Part shown: positions 1 through 5,682 of the stretch, in pieces
Numbering within the stretch: the first letter of the stretch is position 1
Layout of the letters: every line of letters starts with the position of its first letter
Assembly (NCBI GenBank): GCA_021155845.1
Contig: JAJNBK010000021.1
Coordinates: 1 to 6,380, forward strand
Source of the DNA: Nitrososphaeraceae archaeon
GTDB lineage: Archaea > Thermoproteota > Nitrososphaeria > Nitrososphaerales > Nitrososphaeraceae
Direction of reading: 5' to 3'
DNA: 6,380 nucleotides
Program-made: the position numbers and the translations under genes
Notes under the pieces: generated by a model
Told to the model about the DNA's origin: nothing
Seen by the model: the letters and a program-made list of their open reading frames with translations, nothing else
Databases searched by the model: none

Positions 1-122
1 CATTCCAGAAGGACCTTAATGATGTGGAAGTTCATTTATTAAATACTGGACACTTCCCATTAGAAGAAGATTTGGATGTCAGTGCCAGCCTAATAAAACG
101 TAAAATCAACCATCCTGAATAA
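1..122 (+). CDS. alpha/beta hydrolase, C-terminal end only (5' end outside the window)
   Basis: The open frame enters from the left edge (first full codon at 3) and ends at TAA 120-122, giving the last 39 residues of a protein. The segment LLNTGHFPLEED is the usual C-terminal signature of alpha/beta hydrolases related to epoxide hydrolases and haloalkane dehalogenases: a beta strand followed by the catalytic histidine (residue 17 of the visible part) in a GHFP/GHFxxxE context. The final stretch would be the last helix. In this family the His works with a nucleophile Asp or Ser located upstream and not visible here, so reaction and substrate cannot be given. The tail ends normally after the helix, so this 3' end looks intact. 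The hydrolase assignment rests on one motif. Confidence 0.68.
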   Translation, partial: FQKDLNDVEVHLLNTGHFPLEEDLDVSASLIKRKINHPE

Positions 123-237
123 GTCGCGTCGGCGCAATAATTACGTATCATGTTTGCTTGTATTAGTCATAAAGTAAAAGAGGTTGTTAGCATATAAGTG
201 TAAATAAGTTGCTGTCATTATAATATATAGCAATAAT

Positions 238-342
238 ATGAAACCTGTAATTCTGACTGTTGATGATGATCCACAGGTTTTAAGTTTTCTGTACCATATT
301 ATTCTTCAAATCTGCCATAAAGACTTGAGTACAGAACAATAA
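238..342 (+). pseudogene. response-regulator receiver domain, truncated after the first strand
   Basis: An ATG at 238 opens a 34-codon frame. Its first 15-18 residues (MKPVILTVDDDPQVLSFL) are a textbook receiver-domain start: a hydrophobic beta-1 strand, then the acidic DDD cluster that coordinates Mg2+, then the start of helix 1. After about position 285-290 the similarity stops, and the rest of the frame overlaps the 3' end of the membrane-protein gene on the other strand. The phospho-acceptor Asp, the conserved Thr/Ser and Lys, and any output domain are absent, so the product cannot work as a response regulator. The MKPVILTVDDDPQVL opening resembles receivers fused to thioredoxin-reductase-like flavoproteins; this is from memory and uncertain. 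AT-rich TATA-like sequences precede it (193-200 and 218-229). Best read as the remnant of a larger gene cut by a rearrangement near 285-300. Confidence 0.55.
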
Positions 343-724
343 CTACAACTGAGATTATCGCAACCGCTACGGCACCTATGGTCGAATAAGGAAGTAGTAA
401 TAATGCAATAACTCCACATAATATATAGAATCCAACTAACAAGCAAGTGTATGCACACCTAGCCATTGGTGAGACTTCCCTAATTCTACCGCTTGCAACA
501 GGTATCATTCCTATACTCGACACAATAAAGAAAATCCCCGAGGCAGCTAATCCTACAATAACCAATTCTGATAGTTCCATAAAATTTGGTATATTATCTA
601 TCATTGGATAATGAAACTTGTTATCCGTATCCATGTCTATCAAAAAAGCCATAATAGTAAATGATATACCTCCTAAGAATGCTGAAACTGGTAGTCCATA
701 CTGATGTCGTGTACCTTCACTCAT
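299..724 (-). CDS. four-helix integral membrane protein of unknown function
   Basis: This 141-residue protein runs from ATG 724-722 to TAA 301-299. Four hydrophobic segments are visible at about residues 11-29, 52-74, 91-112 and 115-134. Short polar ends (MSEGTRHQYG, GRFEE) flank them, and a roughly 22-residue polar loop rich in Asp and Asn lies between helices 1 and 2. A basic loop (GRIREVSPMAR, about 79-89) between helices 2 and 3 suggests that this side faces the cytoplasm, which would put both termini and that loop inside. There is no signal peptide, cofactor motif or catalytic signature, and I recognise no family. A TATA-like box about 24 bases before the ATG fits a leaderless transcript. 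It is the last gene of the minus-strand tandem, and its 3' end overlaps the truncated receiver frame, so its original downstream context has been lost. It is likely a real gene, since the frame is clean and the topology coherent. Confidence 0.68.
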   Translation of the reverse strand: MSEGTRHQYGLPVSAFLGGISFTIMAFLIDMDTDNKFHYPMIDNIPNFMELSELVIVGLAASGIFFIVSSIGMIPVASGRIREVSPMARCAYTCLLVGFYILCGVIALLLLPYSTIGAVAVAIISVVVIVLYSSLYGRFEE

Positions 725-742
725 GACTAAAATATTAAGGTG

Positions 743-752
743 ATTAATAAAA
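743..752 (-). promoter_or_regulatory. TATA-like box for the membrane-protein gene
   Basis: Read on the minus strand this is TTTTATTAAT, centred about 24 bases upstream of the ATG at 724. That spacing places the transcript start at or next to the start codon, as in leaderless archaeal mRNAs. No Shine-Dalgarno-like sequence lies between box and ATG. Confidence 0.45.
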
Positions 753-754
753 AA
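749..754 (-). terminator. poly-T tract just past the zinc-finger gene
   Basis: Six T residues on the minus strand begin 7 bases after the stop codon of the zinc-finger gene (763-761). Archaeal RNA polymerase can terminate at short T runs without a hairpin. The tract overlaps the TATA-like box of the next gene, so one 40-base gap may serve both functions. Confidence 0.35.
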
Positions 755-760
755 GGATTT

Positions 761-970
761 TTACTTGTTATGTTCTTCTTTACGATGTTTGTTCAGCAGA
801 GGTTTTGTTGTGAAAATTTTTCCACATATATTACACTTGAATCTTGTTTCAAATAGATTAAACTGCATCTTATTTATTATTCCTAATAAATCTATTAAAA
901 GATTTACTATCATCTTTTTCAGATTTTCTAGAAAGATCTCCTGCCAGTATAGCGCAGAATTTGTTAGCAT
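761..970 (-). CDS. C2H2 zinc-finger miniprotein
   Basis: The protein ends in a single clean classical zinc finger, C-x2-C-x12-H-x4-H. With the start chosen here (ATG 970-968, 69 residues) the ligands are C46, C49, H62 and H67, with the usual Phe before the first Cys and Phe and Leu in the finger core. The N-terminal part (LYWQEIFLENLKKMIVNLLIDLLG) is a helical, amphipathic segment that could mediate dimerisation or partner binding. Single-finger proteins of this type occur in Nitrososphaeria and are presumed to bind nucleic acid or protein; the target is unknown. The frame extends up to ATG 1030, but those codons lie within the TATA-like box and next to the VOC breakpoint, so the 970 start is preferred. 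ATG 913 (50 residues) is also possible. No Shine-Dalgarno sequence settles the choice. The gene stands alone, 37 bases before the membrane-protein gene. Confidence 0.7.
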   Translation of the reverse strand: MLTNSALYWQEIFLENLKKMIVNLLIDLLGIINKMQFNLFETRFKCNICGKIFTTKPLLNKHRKEEHNK

Positions 971-1016
971 AGGCAATAATCTAAGTTTGTCAGATCCATA
1001 ACCTGAATGTTGCATT

Positions 1017-1026
1017 GTATATATGT
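1017..1026 (-). promoter_or_regulatory. TATA-like box for the zinc-finger gene
   Basis: The minus strand reads ACATATATAC here. Transcription would start near 995, giving a leader of about 25 bases to the ATG at 970. The box lies just downstream of the point where the VOC gene breaks off, so it probably belongs to the zinc-finger gene and not to VOC coding sequence. Confidence 0.4.
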
Positions 1027-1038
1027 ACATATGAAAAC

Positions 1039-1187
1039 TACCCAGCTATTTGCAATTTGGATGATGGTGGGCTCTCCACTGCGAATTACCTCTCCTCCAA
1101 AAACTCGAAGATAAAACTCTTCAGATCGTTTCGGATCTGCCACCGTCAAGAAATGTGTTAGAATACCCTATCACATTTCATTTCCAT
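1039..1187 (-). pseudogene. VOC/glyoxalase-fold protein, N-terminal half only, frameshifted
   Basis: Read from ATG 1187, the frame starts MEMKCDRV, and a frame change near 1161-1165 restores ILTHFLTVADPKRSEEFY followed by LRVFGGEVIRSGEP and TIIQIANSWV. This is the first beta-alpha-beta-beta unit of a vicinal oxygen chelate domain. H12 is the expected first metal ligand, followed by the helix SEEFY and the FGGEV strand. One missing base (GTATTC where GTAATTC would keep the frame) causes the shift. Similarity ends at about 1039, after roughly 50 of an expected 120-140 residues. The remaining frame runs into the promoter of the zinc-finger gene. The second half, with the remaining metal ligands, is missing, so the product is not functional. 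A TATA-like box sits 22 bases before ATG 1187, so this was once a properly expressed gene. Its ancestral substrate cannot be inferred. Confidence 0.7.
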
Positions 1188-1204
1188 GTTGTGGTTTCTA
1201 TTAC

Positions 1205-1213
1205 TAATAATAA
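1205..1213 (-). promoter_or_regulatory. TATA-like box for the VOC pseudogene
   Basis: The minus strand reads TTATTATTA, centred about 22 bases before ATG 1187. The spacing matches the leaderless pattern seen before other genes here and supports 1187 as the ancestral start. Confidence 0.35.
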
Positions 1214-1253
1214 GTACTGGAAAGCAACACTACATGCGATGCGAAAAGATGAT

Positions 1254-1940
1254 TCATTCAGGAAGACAGGCATCATTAATAGGTTTGGGCAACTTCGTTT
1301 TCTCGGATGGAATTACAGTAGTATCTTTCGAGTAATAGATTTTCGTCAATGCATCATCTGTAATTCCACGCAAGTACACATCAGCACTCGAGAATTTGCC
1401 TTTTACGTTAGAGGGTATGAGATTTTCTCCGAACTTCGAATCCAGTATAATTCCACTGGGTCTGGCAAGATCCATGAGTCTCGATGCTATGTTGAACGGT
1501 CTTCCAGAATAGTCGATTGTTGATCCATGTGAGACAACATTGGTCGCAGCACCTCTAGAAATTCCAATCCCTACCTTGTCAGGGGTATTGAAATTAATCA
1601 TGTCATCTCCGTCGCAGAGTTTGGCAAAATCGGCAAGGCAAGCCAGCGAAGACATCACTACGTAAGAGGCGACTTCTTTAAGATTAGTCTCATCATGGGG
1701 AAATGCCAAAAGCAGCCCATCACCAGTAGGTTTGACGAATGAAGCGTTCCCAAAGTACCTATCTATCATCTCAATGTATATCCTTTTCAAAAAGGCAGTA
1801 GTCTGAACGGATTCAACCTTCATAGCAAAGGACGAAAAACCTCTTACATCAATAATGACTGCTATGACGAATTCGGAGCTTCCCTGTACATTATCTAGGA
1901 GCTTCCGAAAAGGGAGATCACTTGAAGGACGTGCATCCAT
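1254..1940 (-). CDS. class III adenylate/guanylate cyclase, stand-alone catalytic domain
   Basis: This 228-residue protein runs from ATG 1940-1938 to TGA 1256-1254. It is almost entirely one class III cyclase homology domain, which converts ATP (or GTP) to the 3',5'-cyclic nucleotide. Visible features are: first metal-binding Asp D31 in IIDVRGFSSF; K70 and second metal Asp D74 in the hairpin KPTGDGLLLAF; the strand VGIGISRG (123-130); D143 and G146 in IDYSGRPFN; and N150 and R154 in the NIASRL motif, the ribose and transition-state residues. All catalytic positions are present. K70 and D143 occupy the positions that usually favour adenine, so adenylate cyclase is more likely (inference). No transmembrane helix, HAMP, PAS or receiver domain is attached, so the enzyme is soluble and any sensing must come from a partner. 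Residues 193-228 form a polar tail. A TATA-like box about 28 bases upstream suggests leaderless expression. It is an intact gene between two pseudogenes. Confidence 0.9.
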   Translation of the reverse strand: MDARPSSDLPFRKLLDNVQGSSEFVIAVIIDVRGFSSFAMKVESVQTTAFLKRIYIEMIDRYFGNASFVKPTGDGLLLAFPHDETNLKEVASYVVMSSLACLADFAKLCDGDDMINFNTPDKVGIGISRGAATNVVSHGSTIDYSGRPFNIASRLMDLARPSGIILDSKFGENLIPSNVKGKFSSADVYLRGITDDALTKIYYSKDTTVIPSEKTKLPKPINDACLPE

Positions 1941-1963
1941 CTATGTTCAGAATGCCAATTTAC

Positions 1964-1972
1964 AATATATAG
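1964..1972 (-). promoter_or_regulatory. TATA-like box for the cyclase gene
   Basis: The minus strand reads CTATATATT, centred about 28 bases before ATG 1940, right for a leaderless archaeal transcript. It is among the clearest TATA-like elements in the window. Confidence 0.55.
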
Positions 1973-1998
1973 TCTGTTGCATTAAGATGTGACAACCA

Positions 1999-2017
1999 AC
2001 TTGACTCAATACTTGAC
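1999..2017 (-). repeat. 7-base direct repeat with 12-base period upstream of the cyclase promoter
   Basis: GTCAAGT on the minus strand occurs twice (2017-2011 and 2005-1999), with a 5-base spacer. The copies are 12 bases apart, about one helical turn, and lie roughly 27-53 bases upstream of the cyclase TATA-like box. This placement suits an activator or other operator. No regulator is identified, and two 7-mers could arise by chance. Confidence 0.3.
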
Positions 2018-2061
2018 AGGCACGTGACTATTTCATAATAATCTTGGCAACTTCTTTCAGT

Positions 2062-3350
2062 TCATGCATCTAAAATAAGATCAGCAGCACGCTTTGCACT
2101 TGCAAAAGATGCATTAGACAACAATCCCTCCTTGCCTACCCAGTCTCCCACTATATACAGATTGTCTCCAATTTTTCATCAGGTCTTCCAGCCAATCCAC
2201 CTGCTGCAGCTGTAACAACAGCATTAGAGACTAACATATTGGGCAATGGTCTTTTCTTAATAATCACCTGTCTCCATCCAGGCTGCATCAAATCAAGGAG
2301 CTCTTCTAACTCCTGTTGATCCTCTCTTGGTTTTGGCTCGATCCAACTGCCCAGATGTTCTGCTACATGGATAAGTGAACCGCCCTCAGGAGCAAGCTTT
2401 GCATATGCAGAATGAACCGAAAAATATAGGGCTAAGTCCACTCCAAGAGCAAATAAGGCATCTTTGTCTGGGAGGTTGTTAAGAGCGACATCCAAACACG
2501 CCATGCGTATAGGTCTCGCTTCTTTTGCCGCCTTTGACACCATCTTGGGTCTCTCATTATCATTGAAAAGACTGTAGGCATCTTTTGGACCTGCGCTATT
2601 ACAACTATCTTTGCTGATACTTGGGTCTTGTCAGAGAGCGTAACTAACCATCTAGAAGAATCTGTTCTTTCTACCCTCGTTACTTTTTTTCCCTTAACAA
2701 TCTTTGCCTTGCCATTTTAGGCTGCAGCCAGAAGCCCATTTACAAGCGTTTGCCAACCCCCATCTATATACATGGGTCCGGCGGCATAAAGCTGGCGAAG
2801 CGCCGAGCCGACGCTCTGAATATCTGGATCGTTTCCATAAGTATATAGTCTTAAATATGTCTTGATCGTCTCAGCTAAGTTTTTATCGCGTATTTTTTTG
2901 CCAACCATTCTTGTACAGCGACACTTTCTAATTGTGAAAAATCAATCTGAGCAAGTGAATTCAAGAACTGACCGAGACTTACTTCATCTCCTTTTTTTCA
3001 CTATTGGCAGACGATTCTCCGCTATAATCATATGATACTTGGTATTTCTTTCCATCTTTTATTAGATAAGAAGCTCCTTTCCCTCCAGAAATACCCCCAG
3101 AGTGGGCAATACCTAGCTCCTTTAAGACTGAATCGCCTGAATCAGTGAGATACAGTGCATGTGGTCACTGATTGAAGCAAAAACCATGAATTGTTGTAGT
3201 CCTAGCACGGCCTCCAACTTCATTTGACGATTGTTCAAACAACGTTACTGCCTTTCCTTTACGAGCAAGCAATACGGCAGTAGTAAGCCCTGCAACTCCT
3301 CCTCCAATAATTACGACATCTAAACTATCGTCTTCAGTTGATGTCTTCAT
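2062..3350 (-). pseudogene. phytoene-desaturase-like FAD-dependent oxidoreductase, inactivated by six lesions
   Basis: From ATG 3350 to TGA 2064-2062 a full-length flavoprotein of about 430 residues can be reconstructed. It begins with the dinucleotide-binding fold DVVIIGGGVAGLTTA (G16, G18, G21), then the acidic strand end LFE and the GGRA motif. It ends with NLYIVGDWVGKEGLL and a final helix, the usual FAD-binding C-terminus of the phytoene dehydrogenase/amine oxidase superfamily. Six lesions break it: TGA at 3165-3167 where FNQGPHALY is expected; a one-base loss in the A7 run 2992-2998; another in the A7 run 2893-2899; TAA at 2717-2719; a one-base loss near 2592-2596; and one near 2163-2168. 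Adding four bases makes 1293 (431 codons including the stop), so the reconstruction closes exactly. The family oxidises carotenoid-like or related hydrophobic substrates; the exact substrate is unknown. It diverges from the secreted-protein gene across a 137-base gap. Confidence 0.85.
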
Positions 3351-3440
3351 CGCTAGTGATGCTAAACTTAAACTTGTTTATGAATATTTCCGGTAAATCG
3401 GATTCCAAGTGTAATCATAACCTTTACTATTGTAAAAACG

Positions 3441-3472
3441 CTTTTATATTTAATTTTAGTTATGTTTTTATA
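3441..3472 (+). promoter_or_regulatory. two TATA-like candidates for the secreted-protein gene
   Basis: CTTTTATATTTA (3441-3452) and TTTTTATA (3465-3472) precede the ATG at 3488. The first predicts a leader of about 15-20 bases; the second fits a nearly leaderless transcript. Either supports 3488 over the in-frame ATG at 3338 as the true start. Confidence 0.4.
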
Positions 3473-3487
3473 CGTGCCATCTTTAAA

Positions 3488-4528
3488 ATGGACATCAAAA
3501 TTTTTGTTTTAACATTAGTAACATTAGGAATACTATTTAGTCAAATCCCAACAAAATCATTAGCATTAGAGTCAAGCACATTATATTCAAATATAGTACC
3601 TAATTCTAAAATTAGCAATGTAGATTCTATATTAGAATTAAATGATCTGTCTAACATATACCAAAAAATATCATTACAAACACCAAACATTAGTAGTATA
3701 GATCACAGTGAAATGATATCTGCAATAAAAGAAGCGGAAAATCGCAAGATGAATGAGACTTCGTCATTGCCGGTTAGCGGTCCATGGAAAGCTTTATCAG
3801 GAACATTAAATTCTTCTACAGAAATACACACAGATATACAAAACACAAAACATGAAATAATTCTAGTCCTTCCCGATACGGGGAAGCTTTATGAAGGTAT
3901 TTTAGCTTATTCAGCAACAACAGATGTTCAACCAGTGTCGTTTATTGGGCCAGTCAATTTAACTGATGATAAAAAAGGACAATTAATCGCGTCAATGGAT
4001 GGTGGTAATATATGGTATGCAGTATCAACGAAGGAATCAGATCAAAAAATAGGGACATGGCAGTTTGCAGCAAATGCTGTTGCAGTTCACACAGATTCTG
4101 AAACTCCGTTCACTGGCAATTATACAGTAATTTATAGAGAAATAGATCCGTCTGAAACCAATAAGACGGAAACTGTTACATCAACTCCTTTTCAAGTAAT
4201 TGGAAACAATACTGGACAAATTTCATGGATCATACCTCCTTCGCACGAAAATCAAACAGGAACTTTGTCGTTTAGCTCATCTGAAAACATACAATTCTTA
4301 ACTTTTCATGGACCTTTAAAACTAGGGGAGGAAAAAGGTACAAAAGCCATCTGGAGCCCTGATAATGGCAAAACAAACTACGATATAACAGTGGCAGATT
4401 TAGGAAATAGAGAAGGACTACTTACTCCCGGTAAAATGGGTACATTTACATTTGGTGGAAATGGTTTGGCAATATACTCCTCTAGTGAAAGACCATTTAC
4501 AACAAGTTATGCATTAGTAACCCACTAA
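3488..4528 (+). CDS. secreted protein with two copies of a beta-rich domain, function unknown
   Basis: This 346-residue protein has a Sec-type signal peptide: MDIK, then a hydrophobic core at 5-20, with likely cleavage after SLA (24-26). Residues 27-100 are polar and partly helical (SEMISAIKEAENRK). Two tandem copies of a roughly 100-residue beta-rich domain follow, at about 123-218 and 243-346. Matching landmarks are FIGPVNL (152-158) with FHGPLKL (273-279), and a gapless 28-residue block, 189-216 with 318-345, sharing 11 identities including N, PFT and Y. At least eight N-x-S/T sequons (near N67, N89, N108, N157, N211, N225, N240, N255) suggest a glycosylated surface or extracellular protein. 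There is no transmembrane anchor, metal motif or catalytic signature. The frame continues upstream to ATG 3338, but that would run through the promoter and the start of the opposite gene, so 3488 is chosen. I recognise no named family. Confidence 0.82.
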   Translation: MDIKIFVLTLVTLGILFSQIPTKSLALESSTLYSNIVPNSKISNVDSILELNDLSNIYQKISLQTPNISSIDHSEMISAIKEAENRKMNETSSLPVSGPWKALSGTLNSSTEIHTDIQNTKHEIILVLPDTGKLYEGILAYSATTDVQPVSFIGPVNLTDDKKGQLIASMDGGNIWYAVSTKESDQKIGTWQFAANAVAVHTDSETPFTGNYTVIYREIDPSETNKTETVTSTPFQVIGNNTGQISWIIPPSHENQTGTLSFSSSENIQFLTFHGPLKLGEEKGTKAIWSPDNGKTNYDITVADLGNREGLLTPGKMGTFTFGGNGLAIYSSSERPFTTSYALVTH

Positions 4529-4530
4529 TA

Positions 4531-4548
4531 TCTCTTTTAAATTTTTTT
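4531..4548 (+). terminator. T-rich terminator after the secreted-protein gene
   Basis: Three bases past the stop codon the plus strand carries TCTCTTTTAAATTTTTTT, with T4 and T7 runs and no strong hairpin. This is the typical archaeal intrinsic terminator form. Confidence 0.5.
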
Positions 4549-4963
4549 GGTTAGCTATATAGCGATAGATCTTCTTCGAATGCTAAAGTATTGGTTGCAA
4601 TATTGTTCTGAACAACAAGAACTATATTTTAGCTTCTAACTCTCTTTTGTCCTCGCAGAATTTTTAATTCGTTTCTAAATTAACACTATTCCTATCGAGT
4701 AGTTTTTAGGTGCATTGGCTTGCACTAACAAGGACTATGGGCTTTTCGGGTATCACCATCTCTCCCTAGTCTTTAGTATTGTACTATCAATTAATATGCT
4801 ATTGTTTGCAAATAATGCTTAGGGTCTTGTAGTGGATTCATAAAAGCTTTAGATGCTGGTTCCGTACATCAACTTCATGTAGTCTAGAGACTTGCCATTC
4901 TCTCACATGTCAAGCTGTTGTGACGGAAGACAATCATGGGGGATATAATTGGATAGAGATATA
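4549..4963. other. gene-free stretch between the secreted-protein gene and the insertion sequence
   Basis: About 415 bases with stops in all frames and no frame that reads like a protein. I see no tRNA and no repeat array. A weak hairpin (GTGCA, 6-base loop, TGCAC) lies at 4710-4725. One plus-strand frame just before the insertion sequence (about 4833-4963) is open for some 40 codons and Cys-rich, but lacks a start, resembles nothing I know, and ends as the IS begins. It could be a decayed gene end, but this is not supported enough to call. Confidence 0.4.
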
Positions 4964-4977
4964 GGCTCTGTTAACTT
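4964..4977 (+). repeat. left terminal inverted repeat of the IS
   Basis: GGCTCTGTTAACTT, identical to the reverse complement of 5669-5682. The match stops at the next base. Confidence 0.9.
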
Positions 4978-5023
4978 CCCTATTTTATTGTACATCTAAA
5001 GCTGAGTCTGTCCTAATAATTTC

Positions 5024-5670
5024 ATGGACATACTGAAGTATATCAGCAGGACAGACCCAGCTGTGATTGCTTATGGTTTGTACTTGTATTTTAGTTCTAG
5101 AAGCTATAGATTTGCATCAAATCGCTTGAACCAATTATTAAAAGAACACATGTATCAATATGGAAATGGGTACAGAAATATTCAAAACTAGCAGATAGAT
5201 TTAAAGTAAAAAGACATTTAGTCAAAGAAATACTTGTAGATGAAACATTACTCAAGGTAAATGGCCAGGCTTATTGGTTATGGATAGCCTATGAACCAAT
5301 TACTAAATCATGCTTGATGATTCATTTGTCAAGAGAGAAAACTATTTTTGTATGCTATCGATTCCTTAAGCAGCTCAGAACTAAATATGGAATAAAGCCC
5401 ATATCTACTGATGGTGCTCTTTGGTACAGTGATGCTTGTAAGTGGTTAAGGTTAAAGCACTTTGTATACAAAATTGAAATGAAGAATCTAATGGAGAGAT
5501 TTATTCAGCAGGTCAAGGATAGAACTGAATGTTTTGATGACCATTTTCCCTGTAGAATAAAAGATTGTGACAGACAGCATATAATGAATTGGTTTAAGAT
5601 GTATATCCTATATCTACATCTGGAAACAAACAGAATAAAATTTACAGAATTCCTATTGAAAACCAGTTAA
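5024..5670 (+). pseudogene. IS6-like DDE transposase, one frameshift
   Basis: From ATG 5024 the frame reads 40 codons of a transposase N-terminus (MDILKYISRTDPAVIAYG), then shifts at the A4 run 5140-5143. Restoring one A continues the match through RTHVSIWKWVQKYSK, the DNA-binding helix-turn-helix, to TAA 5668-5670. The total is 648 bases, 215 residues. Without repair the first frame stops at 5189-5191 (55 residues), and the rest is readable only from internal starts such as ATG 5314, which lack the first catalytic Asp. The catalytic triad is present in the reconstruction: D73 (VDETLLK, codon 5239-5241), D130 (STDGALWYSD, codon 5410-5412) and E158 (NLMERFIQQVKDRT, codon 5494-5496). The 28-residue D-to-E spacing and the TDGxxWY and KDRT motifs match archaeal IS6 transposases as I know them. 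A programmed frameshift is unlikely because IS6 transposases are normally a single frame. Confidence 0.85.
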
Positions 5671-5682
5671 GTTAACAGAGCC
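5669..5682 (-). repeat. right terminal inverted repeat of the IS
   Basis: AAGTTAACAGAGCC, the exact reverse complement of 4964-4977. It overlaps the last two bases of the transposase stop codon. Confidence 0.9.

Larger units (their letters stand above)
4964..5682 (+). mobile_element. IS6-like insertion sequence, 719 bases, with perfect 14-base terminal inverted repeats
   Basis: The element is bounded by GGCTCTGTTAACTT (4964-4977) and its exact reverse complement (5669-5682). Ends starting GGCTCTGTT, a length near 700 bases and a single DDE transposase with an N-terminal helix-turn-helix fit the IS6 family, in particular its archaeal members. IS6 elements move by replicative cointegration and normally leave 8-base target duplications. 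Here the flanks are GAGATATA (left) and GCCTAAAC (right), with no duplication, which points to deletion or recombination between copies after insertion. The transposase is frameshifted, so this copy cannot move unaided. The transposase stop overlaps the right inverted repeat by two bases. Confidence 0.88.

Noticed and set aside
765..1001. 78-codon plus-strand open frame
   Set aside because: Antisense to the zinc-finger gene and low in complexity. The minus-strand reading has a perfect C2H2 motif.
1155..1523. 122-codon plus-strand open frame
   Set aside because: It lies mostly antisense to the class III cyclase, whose motifs are unambiguous. The translation has no domain and no promoter context.
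2151..2543. 130-codon frame as an independent gene
   Set aside because: It is the C-terminal portion of the oxidoreductase in a shifted frame. Its ATG is an internal Met, and the reconstructed gene is continuous through it.
3165..3167. In-frame TGA as a recoded (selenocysteine-type) codon in the oxidoreductase
   Set aside because: The site sits in FNQ-x-PHALY, where Gly is expected. No suitable downstream hairpin stands out, and five other lesions show ordinary decay.
3338..3487. 50-codon upstream extension of the secreted-protein frame
   Set aside because: It would place the signal peptide internally and cover the TATA-like boxes and the opposite gene's start. The ATG at 3488 is followed directly by a good signal peptide.
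5140..5143. Programmed frameshifting in the transposase
   Set aside because: An A4 run is a weak slippery site, IS6 transposases normally use one frame, and the same kind of one-base loss occurs in unrelated genes of the window.
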